The notes: generated from the sequence alone by a model not told the origin. A stretch of 64,000 bases of DNA from Flavobacteriaceae bacterium R38 (GCA_009901575.1 WXYP01000003.1:682001-746000), one strand, 5' to 3'. Counted from the stretch's first letter, positions 1 to 7,497 are shown. Numbers and translations: made by a program.

Positions 1-957
1 CAATATCTCACTCTTAAAACCGAAATTGACGGGGAAGAAGTAAGACGTTCGTATTCGTTGTGTTCAAGTCCGGTAGATGATGAATGGAAGGTCGCTGTAA
101 AGAAGATTCCGGGAGGGCTTTTTTCTACGTTTGCAAATGAGGTACTTAAAAAAGGAGATACATTAGATGTAATGGAACCTAATGGGAGCTTCTTTACCGA
201 AGTAGTGACCGAAAAGGCAAAAAACTATGTTGTTTTTGCAGCGGGTAGTGGTATTACTCCGATTTTGTCGATAATCAAGACACATTTAGCTTTGGAGCCG
301 GAAAGCACTTTTAAATTGTTCTATTTGAATCGCACGGCAAAATCAATTATCTTTAAGGAAGAAATAGAAGGACTTAGAAATACCTATTTTGGACGATTCG
401 AGATTTTTTATTTCCTGACAAAAGAGCATAGGGATATCCCATTATTGAACGGACGGTTTACTTCAGAAAAACTTAAGGAGTTGACTTCAAAAGTAATTGA
501 CGTCAAATCTGTAGACGAATGTTTTATATGCGGTCCAGAAGAAATGATATTTCTTATTCGAGATGAAATGCAAGCTGCAGGTTTGGATGAAAATAATGTT
601 CATTTCGAATTGTTTAATACAGGAAGTAGTAAAGAAGATAAAAAACGTATAGCAACAGTATTAGAACATCAGGCAGCTAATACAGAAGTGACTATTATAG
701 ATGGAGGGAAGGAGTTTCATTTCCCTATGGAAGACCATTATGATAATATCTTAGATGGTGCTTTAGCCGCGGGAGCAGATTTACCTTTTGCTTGTAAAGG
801 AGGAGTATGTAGTACTTGTAAGTGTAAAATTGTAGAAGGAGATGTAGAGATGAAAGTAAATTATGCATTAGAAAAAGATGAAGTAGCTAATGGATTTGTA
901 CTTTCATGCCAGGCGGTTCCTACCAGTGAAAAGGTTGTAGTCGATTTTGACGTATAA
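1..957 (+). CDS. paaE: PaaE, phenylacetyl-CoA epoxidase reductase subunit (5' truncated by window edge)
   Basis: This is the electron-transfer subunit of the ring-1,2-phenylacetyl-CoA epoxidase; it passes NAD(P)H electrons through FAD and a 2Fe-2S cluster to the PaaA diiron site. The reading frame is already open at base 1 and the RRSYSLCSSP flavin-binding motif straddles base 58, so the true start lies upstream of the window and the TTG at 58 is not a start. The NAD-binding motif GSGITPILSI follows. A plant-type ferredoxin domain closes the protein, with cysteines in CKGGVCSTCKC and a distal SCQ. E. coli PaaE has about 356 residues, so roughly 35-40 residues are missing here. It leads the paaE-A-B-C-D order, whereas E. 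coli has paaE last. Confidence 0.95.
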   Translation, partial: QYLTLKTEIDGEEVRRSYSLCSSPVDDEWKVAVKKIPGGLFSTFANEVLKKGDTLDVMEPNGSFFTEVVTEKAKNYVVFAAGSGITPILSIIKTHLALEPESTFKLFYLNRTAKSIIFKEEIEGLRNTYFGRFEIFYFLTKEHRDIPLLNGRFTSEKLKELTSKVIDVKSVDECFICGPEEMIFLIRDEMQAAGLDENNVHFELFNTGSSKEDKKRIATVLEHQAANTEVTIIDGGKEFHFPMEDHYDNILDGALAAGADLPFACKGGVCSTCKCKIVEGDVEMKVNYALEKDEVANGFVLSCQAVPTSEKVVVDFDV

Positions 958-958
958 G

Positions 959-1068
959 AAATATAAAATAAAAAACAGAGAAATATAAAAGTTTAAAAAG
1001 AAAGCATATTTTTTAGTAATCCCTTTGAACTTTTATATTTAGAGTTTGTCATTTAAAATTTAATTGAT
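959..1068. repeat. AT-rich intergenic element, family B (solo copy)
   Basis: The paaE-paaA spacer has a left arm near 978-995 (ATATAAAAGTTTAAA) that is the approximate reverse complement of TTTGAACTTTTATATTTAG at 1024-1042, giving an imperfect inverted repeat. Bases 1024-1062 match 7440-7478, next to the four-helix-bundle gene, at 34 of 39 positions by my count; all differences are transitions. The 5106-5208 spacer has a weaker relative. I read these as copies of one repeat family. There is no ORF inside. Confidence 0.6.
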
Positions 1069-2025
1069 ATGAGTGAAGCGCAGATCAAGAATTTAGAAGA
1101 AATGTTCGAGCAACGCATTGCCAATGATGAAAAAATCGAACCAAAAGACTGGATGCCTGAAAAATACAGAAAAACACATATCAGGCAAATATCACAGCAC
1201 GCGCATTCAGAAATAATAGGGATGCTTCCCGAAGGAAACTGGATTTCACGTGCTCCTTCATTAAGACGAAAAGTAGCATTGTTAGCGAAGGTTCAGGATG
1301 AAGCAGGGCATGGATTGTATTTATACAGTGCTTGTGAAACTTTAGGAATTTCAAGAGATGAATTGTATGAACAATTGCATTCAGGAAAGGCAAAATATTC
1401 TAGTATTTTTAATTATCCGACAATCACCTGGGCAGATATAGGAGCTATTGGCTGGTTGGTAGACGGTGCAGCTATTATTAATCAGGTGCCGCTTTGTAAT
1501 ACTTCATACGGGCCTTATGCCAGGGCTATGATTCGGGTATGTAAAGAAGAAAGCTTTCATCAGCGTCAAGGTTATGAAATTATGATGACCTTGGCTAAAG
1601 GGACACCAGAGCAAAAAGAAATGGCACAAGATGCATTAAATCGTTGGTGGTGGCCTTCTATGATGATGTTTGGACCAACAGACGATATGTCTACACATAC
1701 CGAACAGTCTATGAAATGGAAACTTAAACGTAAAACAAACGATGAATTGCGTCAGCAATTTGTAGACCAAACTGTTCCTCAAGCCGATTTATTAGGATTG
1801 AAGATGCCGGACTCAGATTTGAAATGGAATGAAGAAAAAGGTCGTTACGATTTCGGTGAGATTGATTGGGATGAATTCTGGCAGGTAGTTAAAGGTCACG
1901 GTCCTTGTAATAAAGAAAGAATGGCAGCACGAGTTAATGCATGGGAAGAAGGAGAATGGGTTCGTGATGCAGCAATGGAATATGCCAAAAAGCAAGAAGC
2001 TAAAAAACTAAATAAAGCAGTTTAG
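1069..2025 (+). CDS. paaA: PaaA, catalytic diiron subunit of phenylacetyl-CoA epoxidase
   Basis: PaaA is the oxygenase subunit that forms the 1,2-epoxide of phenylacetyl-CoA. The 318 residues match the family length (309 in E. coli). The expected carboxylate/histidine ligands are present in two helix motifs: QDEAGH at residues 76-81 (E78, H81) and EESFH at 160-164 (E161, H164). Another Glu lies in the first helix near residue 48. The C-terminal part is typical PaaA, with [14 protein letters not shown]. It forms a complex with PaaC, PaaB and the reductase PaaE, all encoded beside it. The ATG start gives the normal N-terminus. It is separated from paaE and paaB by repeat-filled spacers of about 110 and 210 bp, which is unusual for subunits of one complex. 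Confidence 0.97.
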   Translation: MSEAQIKNLEEMFEQRIANDEKIEPKDWMPEKYRKTHIRQISQHAHSEIIGMLPEGNWISRAPSLRRKVALLAKVQDEAGHGLYLYSACETLGISRDELYEQLHSGKAKYSSIFNYPTITWADIGAIGWLVDGAAIINQVPLCNTSYGPYARAMIRVCKEESFHQRQGYEIMMTLAKGTPEQKEMAQDALNRWWWPSMMMFGPTDDMSTHTEQSMKWKLKRKTNDELRQQFVDQTVPQADLLGLKMPDSDLKWNEEKGRYDFGEIDWDEFWQVVKGHGPCNKERMAARVNAWEEGEWVRDAAMEYAKKQEAKKLNKAV

Positions 2026-2234
2026 TTTTAGAAGTTAGAGTTGAGATCGCTTCGCTTTTAGATTTTAGATATAGTCAATACGAAGCATTGAAAACGATTT
2101 TCATTGGCGATAAGCAGATGGAAAATTCCTCGGAAGAGGAGTCCTTTTTTGATTCATTTTTTGGACAGACAAAAAATGAATAGAAAATAAAATAAGAATC
2201 CTGCAAAAACAGGTATGACAAAATAAATTTATCA
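2026..2234. repeat. Intergenic hairpin repeat, family A copy 1 (paaA-paaB spacer)
   Basis: The spacer begins with a GCTTCGC (2048) / ACGAAGC (2082) arm pair and ends in a strong hairpin. ATTCATTTTTTG at 2152-2163 pairs perfectly with CAAAAAATGAAT at 2170-2181. Bases 2122-2182 match 4240-4300 at 57 of 61 positions by my count. A degenerate family-C palindrome (AATCCTGCAAAAACAGGTATGACA) ends just before paaB. The minus-strand ORF here encodes repeat-derived peptide and I do not call it a gene. Confidence 0.7.
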
Positions 2235-2519
2235 ATGGAAAAAAATTGGCCACTTTGGGAAGTTTTTGTTAGAAGTAAAAACGGATTAGAACACAGGCAT
2301 TTTGGTAGTTTGCATGCAGCAGATGCAGAAATGGCACTAGAGAATGCAAGAGATGTGTACACGCGAAGAAGTGAAGGAGTAAGTATTTGGGTTGTCGAAT
2401 CCAAACATATAACAGCTTCTAATCCGGAAAATAACGGTGAGTTATTTGAGCCGGCACAAGATAAAGTATATCGCCATCCGACATTTTATACACTGCCGGA
2501 TGAAGTAAAACATATGTAA
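2235..2519 (+). CDS. paaB: PaaB, structural subunit of phenylacetyl-CoA epoxidase
   Basis: PaaB is the small non-catalytic subunit needed for higher-order assembly of the PaaABCE epoxidase. The 94 residues equal the family length (95 in E. coli). The signature N-terminal stretch WPLWEVFVRSKNGLEHRH and the following ALENARDVYTRR segment are typical. It lies between paaA and paaC on the same strand. The start ATG follows a short AT-rich leader with no convincing Shine-Dalgarno, which is normal in Bacteroidota. Confidence 0.96.
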   Translation: MEKNWPLWEVFVRSKNGLEHRHFGSLHAADAEMALENARDVYTRRSEGVSIWVVESKHITASNPENNGELFEPAQDKVYRHPTFYTLPDEVKHM

Positions 2520-2525
2520 TACTTA

Positions 2526-2550
2526 TGTCATTCTTGCGAAAGTAGGAATC
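2526..2550. repeat. Family C palindrome (TGTCATTC..GGAATC), paaB-paaC spacer
   Basis: TGTCATTCTTGCGAAAGTAGGAATC is a slightly decayed copy of the TGTCATTCCTGCGAAAGCAGGAATC element found complete at 14776-14800. Both arms of the short hairpin carry a change that weakens the pairing. The rest of the 80-bp spacer holds only the paaC ribosome-binding region. Confidence 0.6.
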
Positions 2551-2605
2551 TGACTAAATAAGAACTTGAATTCAATTAAAAATGCCTGTTTAAGAGGTAA
2601 TGAAT

Positions 2606-3361
2606 ATGGAAAATAAAGATTTAGTTCAATATATATATGGAATAGCAGATAATGCATTAATCCTTGGACAGCGTTTATCTGAACTTTGTGGTCATGGCCC
2701 AAATCTGGAAACAGATATAGCATTGACTAATATTTCTCTTGATCTATTTGGACAAACCAGGAGCTATTTCCAGTATGCAGCTCAGCTTTTAGGAGAAGAT
2801 AAAACAGAAGACGATGTTGCTTTTTTAAGAACAGAACGACAGTATAAAAATGTGTTATTGGTAGAACAACCCAATACTAATTTTGCATATACAATTGCAC
2901 GTCAGTTTCTTTTTGACGTATTTCACTTGTCTCTATTGGAAAACTTGCAAAATAGTTCAGACGCTACCTTAAATGCTATTGCAAAGAAAAGTATCAAAGA
3001 AGTAAGTTATCATTTGAGATTTTCGGGAGATTGGGTGAAGCGTTTAGGTGATGGAACCGAAATAAGTAAGCAAAAGATCCAGGAAGCAGTAAATGCACTT
3101 TGGAGATATACAGATGAATTGTTTCATTTAACCGAAGCTGATAAAGTAGCTGTAGAAGGAAGAATTGGAGTTGACACATCTCAGTTGAAAGATGCGTATT
3201 ATGAAAAAGTTGAAGAGCTTCTCCAAGAAGCAACGTTGACAATTCCGGAAGAAAAATATTTTCAAAAAGGAGGTAAACAAGGAGTCCATACAGAGCATAT
3301 GGGATATCTTTTAGCTGATATGCAATATATGCAACGCGCTTATCCAAATATGAAATGGTAA
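2606..3361 (+). CDS. paaC: PaaC, structural partner of PaaA in phenylacetyl-CoA epoxidase
   Basis: PaaC is a ferritin-like paralogue of PaaA that forms the PaaA-PaaC core but does not carry a working diiron site. The protein has about 251 residues (248 in E. coli), with DIALTNISLDLFGQTRSYF and KEVSYHLRFSGDWVKRLGDG as recognisable segments. Two in-frame ATGs lie close together at 2600 and 2606. I chose 2606 because AGAGG at 2593-2597 then sits 8 nt upstream, whereas 2600 leaves only 2 nt. It is followed by a repeat-filled spacer of about 230 bp before paaD. Confidence 0.95.
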   Translation: MENKDLVQYIYGIADNALILGQRLSELCGHGPNLETDIALTNISLDLFGQTRSYFQYAAQLLGEDKTEDDVAFLRTERQYKNVLLVEQPNTNFAYTIARQFLFDVFHLSLLENLQNSSDATLNAIAKKSIKEVSYHLRFSGDWVKRLGDGTEISKQKIQEAVNALWRYTDELFHLTEADKVAVEGRIGVDTSQLKDAYYEKVEELLQEATLTIPEEKYFQKGGKQGVHTEHMGYLLADMQYMQRAYPNMKW

Positions 3362-3590
3362 TTATTAGTTTTTAGATTTTAGTATTGAGAAGTTAGATGT
3401 TTAGTTTTAGGGATAAAAACCTTAGGTTTAGAATAAATGCACAAAAGCTCCGATATTCAGGAGAACCTGGTTCGACGCGGAGTTTTGAAATTGGTTTTTC
3501 AGTTTACTGAAAAAATTCATAAGCTAAGGCGTCTTTTTCTTTGATTCGTTTCTTTTAGACGAGTAAAAGAAATGAATGAAATAAACGTAA
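3362..3590. repeat. Intergenic hairpin repeat, family A copy 2 (paaC-paaD spacer)
   Basis: This spacer contains an AGCTCCG...GACGCGGAGTTTT hairpin (about 3447-3486) that recurs at about 4167-4214. It ends in a hairpin in which ATTCGTTTCTTTTA (3544-3557) pairs with TAAAAGAAATGAAT (3564-3577), with one G-T wobble. The stem sequence differs from copies 1 and 3 but remains paired. The antisense ORF overlapping it (3524-3778) is repeat-derived. Confidence 0.65.
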
Positions 3591-4094
3591 ATGATAATAG
3601 AACAAAAACAACATATCGATAAAATATTGATCCCTGTCTTAAGAGAGGTGTCAGATCCGGAGATTCCGGTACTTTCTATTTTAGATATGGGAGTTGTGCG
3701 TTCTGCAATCATTAAGAATAACAAAGTTGAGGTCAAAATAACACCTACATATAGTGGTTGTCCGGCAATGGATGTCATTGGGGACGATATTAAGCTGGCT
3801 TTAAAAGAAGCGGGTTATGAGGCAGAGGTTCAATTGGTGCTTTCTCCTGCATGGACAACAGATTGGATTACTGAAGCAGGTAGGAGTGCTTTGAAGAAAT
3901 ATGGGATAGCACCTCCTTTAGAAGCCGAAGCAGATAAGGAAGCTTTGTTAGGGAATAAAAAAATAGTGAACTGTACAAATTGCGGTTCTTCAAATACAAA
4001 ATTGGTTAGTCAGTTTGGTTCTACTGCATGTAAAGCATTGTTTAAATGTGATGATTGCCTGGAACCATTTGATTATTTTAAATGTTTAAAATAG
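3591..4094 (+). CDS. paaD: PaaD, MIP18-family (DUF59) factor with C-terminal zinc ribbon
   Basis: PaaD belongs to the DUF59/MIP18 family of iron-sulfur assembly factors and is thought to mature the epoxidase metal centres. Its 167 residues match the family length. The DUF59 core has VSDPEIPVLSILDMGVV and TPTYSGCPAM. The C-terminus has two cysteine pairs (CTNCG near residue 126, then CDDC and a final C) plus one more Cys, consistent with the zinc-ribbon tail that sets PaaD apart from ordinary MIP18 proteins. It lies directly after paaC as in most paa clusters. Confidence 0.94.
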   Translation: MIIEQKQHIDKILIPVLREVSDPEIPVLSILDMGVVRSAIIKNNKVEVKITPTYSGCPAMDVIGDDIKLALKEAGYEAEVQLVLSPAWTTDWITEAGRSALKKYGIAPPLEAEADKEALLGNKKIVNCTNCGSSNTKLVSQFGSTACKALFKCDDCLEPFDYFKCLK

Positions 4095-4319
4095 ATTTTT
4101 AGACCGCTTCGCTTTTAGATAATTATCAATGCGAAGCAAAAAGCACTATTCCACAGAATAGATGCATAAAAGCTCCGAGATTCAGGAACGTAGTGACGCG
4201 GAGTTTTAAAATCGGTTTTCATCAGCGGTAAGCAGATGAAAAATTCCTTGGAAGAGGAGTCCTTTTTTGATTCGTTTTTTGGACAAGCAAAAAATGAATA
4301 AGAATAAAAAAATAAAGGT
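4095..4319. repeat. Intergenic hairpin repeat, family A copy 3, most complete (paaD-paaG spacer)
   Basis: From 5' to 3' it has a GCTTCGC (4104) / GCGAAGC (4131) arm pair, the AGCTCCG...GCGGAGTTTT hairpin (about 4167-4214), and the AAAATTCCTTGGAAGAGGAG block. It ends in a hairpin where ATTCGTTTTTTG at 4270-4281 pairs with CAAAAAATGAAT at 4288-4299. It combines modules seen separately in copies 1 and 2, so it may represent the full-length element. Confidence 0.7.
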
Positions 4320-5105
4320 ATGAGCAATAATTCAATTGAATTAAGAATTGAAAACAATACGGCATTCGTATCATTGAACAGGCCGGAAGTGTTTAATAGC
4401 TTCAATAGAGAAATGGCATTGAGTTTACAGGCACAATTAGATGCTTGTGAAAAAAATGATGAAGTAAGAGCCATTGTACTTACGGGAAACGGAAAAGCTT
4501 TTTGTGCCGGTCAGGATTTAAAAGAAGTTACTAATCCTGATGAACATCCCGGATTCAGAAGAATATTAGAAGAGCACTATAATCCGATTATAGAACGCAT
4601 CAGAAATATTGAAAAGCCAATTATTGCTGCGGTAAATGGTGTGGCAGCCGGAGCCGGAGCCAATATTGCATTGGCTTGCGATATTGTTGTAGCTTCAGAA
4701 ATGGCAAGTTTTATACAGGCATTTAGCAAGATTGGTTTGGTACCGGATAGTGGTGGAACTTTTTTTCTTCCTCGCTTAATCGGATTTCAAAAAGCATCGG
4801 CTTTAGCTATGCTGGGAGATAAAGTGAGTGCAGAAGAAGCAGAACGAATAGGAATGATATACAAATATTTTTCCGCAGAAACATTTGGAGAAGAAGTAGA
4901 AAAACTAGCGTTTAAAATGGCAAAAATGCCGACTAAGGCTTTTGCATTAACCAAGAAAGCTTTAAACGAATCGTTAATAAACGATTTAACTAAACAATTA
5001 GCATTGGAATCCGATTTACAAATAGAAGCAAGTGAATCTCATGATTACAATGAAGGAGTAAACGCTTTTGTTGAAAAGAGAAAACCAAACTTTATTGGAA
5101 AATAA
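4320..5105 (+). CDS. paaG: PaaG, ring-1,2-epoxyphenylacetyl-CoA isomerase (oxepin-CoA forming)
   Basis: PaaG is a crotonase-fold isomerase that converts the epoxide to 2-oxepin-2(3H)-ylideneacetyl-CoA. The 261 residues match E. coli PaaG (262). Crotonase oxyanion-hole segments are present: AFCAGQDLKE near residue 63 and NGVAAGAGANIALACD near 103. As in PaaG and unlike true hydratases, the first catalytic Glu position is not Glu (GAGANIA), and an Asp is present in FSKIGLVPDSGGTF. The C-terminal EGVNAFVEKRKPNFIGK is typical of the family. It lies between paaD and paaH. Confidence 0.92.
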   Translation: MSNNSIELRIENNTAFVSLNRPEVFNSFNREMALSLQAQLDACEKNDEVRAIVLTGNGKAFCAGQDLKEVTNPDEHPGFRRILEEHYNPIIERIRNIEKPIIAAVNGVAAGAGANIALACDIVVASEMASFIQAFSKIGLVPDSGGTFFLPRLIGFQKASALAMLGDKVSAEEAERIGMIYKYFSAETFGEEVEKLAFKMAKMPTKAFALTKKALNESLINDLTKQLALESDLQIEASESHDYNEGVNAFVEKRKPNFIGK

Positions 5106-5208
5106 AATAACAGAAATATAAAAATTAAAAATGTAAAAGGTTAAAGGGAATTGATATAGAAATTGCTATTCGAGACGCTCACAATTTTACATTTTATATT
5201 TAAGATTT
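5106..5208. repeat. AT-rich intergenic element, family B copy 2 (paaG-paaH spacer)
   Basis: The spacer has a left arm AAATGTAAAAGG (about 5129) and a right arm ACAATTTTACATTTTATATTTAAG (about 5180-5203) that can pair in part. The right arm shares TTTTATATTTA with the elements at 1031 and 7446. It is more decayed than the other two and contains no ORF. Confidence 0.45.
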
Positions 5209-6369
5209 ATGATTAAAAAAGTAGGAATCATTGGATCGGGTACCATGGGAAGCGGAATTGCCCAGGTAGCAGCAACTTCAGGTTGTACAGTGTGTGTCTA
5301 TGATATGAATCAGGGAGCTTTGGAAAAAAGTAAGAGTAACCTGGAAAAAGTATTATCCAGACTTGTAGAAAAAGGTAGAATTGATGAAGATGAGAAAAAT
5401 AGGATTCAGGGAAACATAAACTATGCTTATAAACTGGAATCTATTGGTGATGCAGACCTAATTATTGAAGCAATTGTAGAAAATTTGGAAATTAAACAGA
5501 AAGTATTTGTTCAATTAGAAGGGTACTTGTCTAAAGATGCTGTTATAGCTTCCAATACTTCTTCTTTATCTATTGCTTCTATAGCTGCAGCCTGTAAAAT
5601 ACCCGAACGAGTTATAGGGATTCACTTCTTTAATCCGGCTCCTTTAATGAAGCTGGTAGAAGTTATTCCGGCAGTTCAAACAAATCCTGCTGTTTTAGAG
5701 AAAGTAGTGACTACAATTAAAAACTGGGGGAAAACAGTAGCAGTAGCTAAAGACACTCCAGGATTTATAGTAAATAGAGTAGCACGACCATTTTACGGAG
5801 AATCATTAAGGATTTATGAAGAAGGATTAGCAGACTTTGCTACTATTGACCATGCTTTAAAAAGTCTTGGCGGATTTAGAATGGGGCCCTTTGAATTGAT
5901 GGATTTTATTGGGAACGATGTAAATTATACAGTGACAGAAACTGTGTTTACTGCTTTCTATTACGATCCGCGTTATAAACCTTCATTTACGCAAAAAAGA
6001 TTTTCAGAAGCAGGGTACTTAGGTAGAAAATCCGGCAGAGGATATTACGATTATACAGAAGGAAGTGTTAAGCCAATACCTAAAGAAGATGATGCTCTGG
6101 CAAAAACTATTTTTGACAGGGTTTTAGTAATGTTGATCAATGAAGCAGCAGATGCTTTATTTTTGAATATCGCCTCGGCAGAAGATATTGATAATGCGAT
6201 GACTAAAGGGGTAAATTATCCAAAAGGATTATTGGCATGGGCAGATGAAAAAGGAATTGATTGGTGTGTGGATGCATTAGATAATCTTTATGATGAATAT
6301 CATGAAGATCGTTATCGTTGTTCACCTTTATTACGCAAAATGAATAAAGAAAATAAAACGTTTTTTTAA
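5209..6369 (+). CDS. paaH: PaaH, 3-hydroxyadipyl-CoA dehydrogenase
   Basis: PaaH is an NAD-dependent 3-hydroxyacyl-CoA dehydrogenase that oxidises 3-hydroxyadipyl-CoA to 3-oxoadipyl-CoA. The N-terminal Rossmann motif GIIGSGTMGSGIAQVA (residues 6-21) is clear, as are the catalytic segment SNTSSLSI and the family signature HFFNPAPLMKLVEVI. Two C-terminal 3HCDH domains follow, around residues 185-285 and 300-380. The 386 residues are shorter than E. coli PaaH (475), but both C-terminal domains are present, so the difference lies in linkers and tail rather than a truncation. It sits in the run of paa genes. Confidence 0.93.
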   Translation: MIKKVGIIGSGTMGSGIAQVAATSGCTVCVYDMNQGALEKSKSNLEKVLSRLVEKGRIDEDEKNRIQGNINYAYKLESIGDADLIIEAIVENLEIKQKVFVQLEGYLSKDAVIASNTSSLSIASIAAACKIPERVIGIHFFNPAPLMKLVEVIPAVQTNPAVLEKVVTTIKNWGKTVAVAKDTPGFIVNRVARPFYGESLRIYEEGLADFATIDHALKSLGGFRMGPFELMDFIGNDVNYTVTETVFTAFYYDPRYKPSFTQKRFSEAGYLGRKSGRGYYDYTEGSVKPIPKEDDALAKTIFDRVLVMLINEAADALFLNIASAEDIDNAMTKGVNYPKGLLAWADEKGIDWCVDALDNLYDEYHEDRYRCSPLLRKMNKENKTFF

Positions 6370-6588
6370 TTAATAATGTGAATCAATGCGAAGCATTGAA
6401 ACGCTGAATTTTAGAATATGAAATTAAAATCGTTAAAGATTTCTGAAACCTTGGAAGACATCTGGATTTTGATTTCGGTTTTCCGAAGGAAAAATTCCTC
6501 AATTCAGCTTGATGTTTTGATTCATTTTGCATCAAGGTAAAATGAATAAGAAGGTTAAATAATAAAACAAAAGCCTAAAAGGCAAAAC
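6370..6588. repeat. Intergenic hairpin repeat, family A copy 4 (paaH-paaI spacer)
   Basis: The AATGCGAAGCATTGAAA module (about 6386) and the AAAAATTCCTC module (about 6490) recur here. The final hairpin has ATTCATTTT (6520-6528) pairing with AAAATGAAT (6539-6547). The internal sequence between modules has diverged strongly from copies 1 and 3. Confidence 0.6.
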
Positions 6589-6996
6589 ATGGAAGGAAAA
6601 ACTATCCCACATAAAATGCTAAATCAAGACCCATTCAGTACATGGCTGGGTATTGAGATTCTGGAATGTGAAGTAGGACGTTGTAAAGTAGGAATGACTG
6701 TGAGAAAAGAAATGTTGAATAGTATGGGGAAAGCTCATGGAGGAATTAGTTTTGCTTTAGCAGATACAGCTTTTGGTTTTGCAGCCAATACCCATGGGAA
6801 ATATGCGGTTTCTATAGAAACTTCAATTAATCATATTGAAGCTTTAGAAGAAGGAGATTATATTGAAGCAGAATCAGTTATAGAAAAAGTAAAAAACAAA
6901 TTAGGATTTAATATTGTAGAAGTTAAGAGAGAAGATGAGGTAATCGCTTTGTTTAAAGGAGTGGTGTATCGAACTCAGAAAGATTGGGAAGAATAA
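6589..6996 (+). CDS. paaI: PaaI, hydroxyphenylacetyl-CoA thioesterase (hotdog fold)
   Basis: PaaI is a hotdog-fold thioesterase that rescues CoA from dead-end aryl-CoA products of the epoxidase route. The 135 residues match the family (140 in E. coli). The core motif NSMGKAHGGISFALADTAFG (residues 44-63) contains the HGG and Asp typical of the active site. The last 18 nt of the gene, including the stop codon, are repeated exactly at 7480-7497 beyond the next gene, implying that an element was inserted at its 3' end without disrupting the reading frame. Confidence 0.93.
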   Translation: MEGKTIPHKMLNQDPFSTWLGIEILECEVGRCKVGMTVRKEMLNSMGKAHGGISFALADTAFGFAANTHGKYAVSIETSINHIEALEEGDYIEAESVIEKVKNKLGFNIVEVKREDEVIALFKGVVYRTQKDWEE

Positions 6997-7032
6997 TTTG
7001 AAATGTAAAACTGTGAAATTTTAAATTTAAAA

Positions 7033-7395
7033 ATGAGTGTTCAGCAGAAATATGATTTACAAAAGCAATTAGTCAAGTTTCCAGCTCTAATAATCAAGAA
7101 TACTGATATTTTAAAAAAGAATTTCTCGACTGAACATTTACTCAGACAATTAATTCGTTCTGTAACTTCTGCAGCATTGAATTATGGAGAAGCGCAAGCA
7201 GCTGAATCGAAAAATGATTTTATTCATAAAATGAAAATTTGCCTTAAAGAATTAAGGGAATCACAGGTGAATTTACAGATTTTGAAAGAAACTGATTTAA
7301 TAATAGAAAAAGAAAAGTTTCAACAAGTTTTTCAGGAGTGTAATGAACTTGTAGCAATTTTCACGACAAGTATTAAGACAACAAGTAAGAAATAA
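7033..7395 (+). CDS. Four-helix-bundle protein (S23/IVP family)
   Basis: This 120-residue all-helical protein has the features of the S23/IVP 'four helix bundle protein' family: a short N-terminal strand-like entry, LLRQLIRSVTSAALNYGEAQ, then the conserved stretch with KNDFIHKMKICLKELRES, then a final helix before a Lys-rich tail. Relatives occur in 23S rRNA intervening sequences and as Avd in diversity-generating retroelements, but neither a 23S gene nor a reverse transcriptase is nearby. It lies inside the 18-bp direct repeat. It is unlikely to take part in phenylacetate breakdown; its function is unknown. Confidence 0.85.
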   Translation: MSVQQKYDLQKQLVKFPALIIKNTDILKKNFSTEHLLRQLIRSVTSAALNYGEAQAAESKNDFIHKMKICLKELRESQVNLQILKETDLIIEKEKFQQVFQECNELVAIFTTSIKTTSKK

Positions 7396-7479
7396 TTTAG
7401 AATGTATAGTTTTAAGAAAAGAAAATACTCAAAAGAATCTTTAAACTTTTATATTTAGAATTTATTATTTGAAATTTAT

Positions 7480-7497
7480 AAAGATTGGGAAGAATAA
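7480..7497 (+). repeat. Downstream copy of the 18-bp paaI 3'-end direct repeat
   Basis: It is identical to 6979-6996, including the GAATAA that encodes the last Glu and stop codon of paaI. The flanking bases differ (G before the first copy, T before this one; T after the first, C after this one), so the identity stops exactly at 18 nt. This copy is outside any gene. Confidence 0.85.

Larger units (their letters stand above)
6979..7497 (+). mobile_element. Putative non-autonomous element carrying a four-helix-bundle gene, flanked by an 18-bp direct repeat
   Basis: AAAGATTGGGAAGAATAA occurs at 6979-6996 (end of paaI) and again at 7480-7497. Between the copies lie one small gene (7033-7395) and AT-rich flanks. 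The left flank TGAAATTTTAAATTTAAAA (about 7012-7030) is similar to the reverse complement of the right flank (about 7446-7466), suggesting imperfect terminal inverted repeats. Deleting one repeat plus the insert restores a simple paaI to next-gene spacer. No transposase is encoded. The element boundaries are inferred, and a segmental duplication could give the same picture. Confidence 0.55.

Noticed and set aside
58-957. paaE start at TTG 58
   Set aside because: The frame is open upstream to base 1 and the flavin motif spans the TTG. The gene is simply cut by the window edge.
2075-4474. Minus-strand ORFs at 2075-2404, 3524-3778 and 4115-4474 that share CPKNESKKDSSS-like peptides
   Set aside because: They are translations of the family A repeats running into real genes on the other strand. 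The similarity reflects the DNA repeat, not a protein family.
7033-7395. Diversity-generating retroelement (Avd-like four-helix protein)
   Set aside because: No reverse transcriptase, template repeat or variable repeat with adenine-biased changes is visible nearby.
7033-7395. 23S rRNA intervening-sequence protein in its usual place
   Set aside because: There is no rRNA gene in the window; the gene lies between paaI and an unknown membrane gene.
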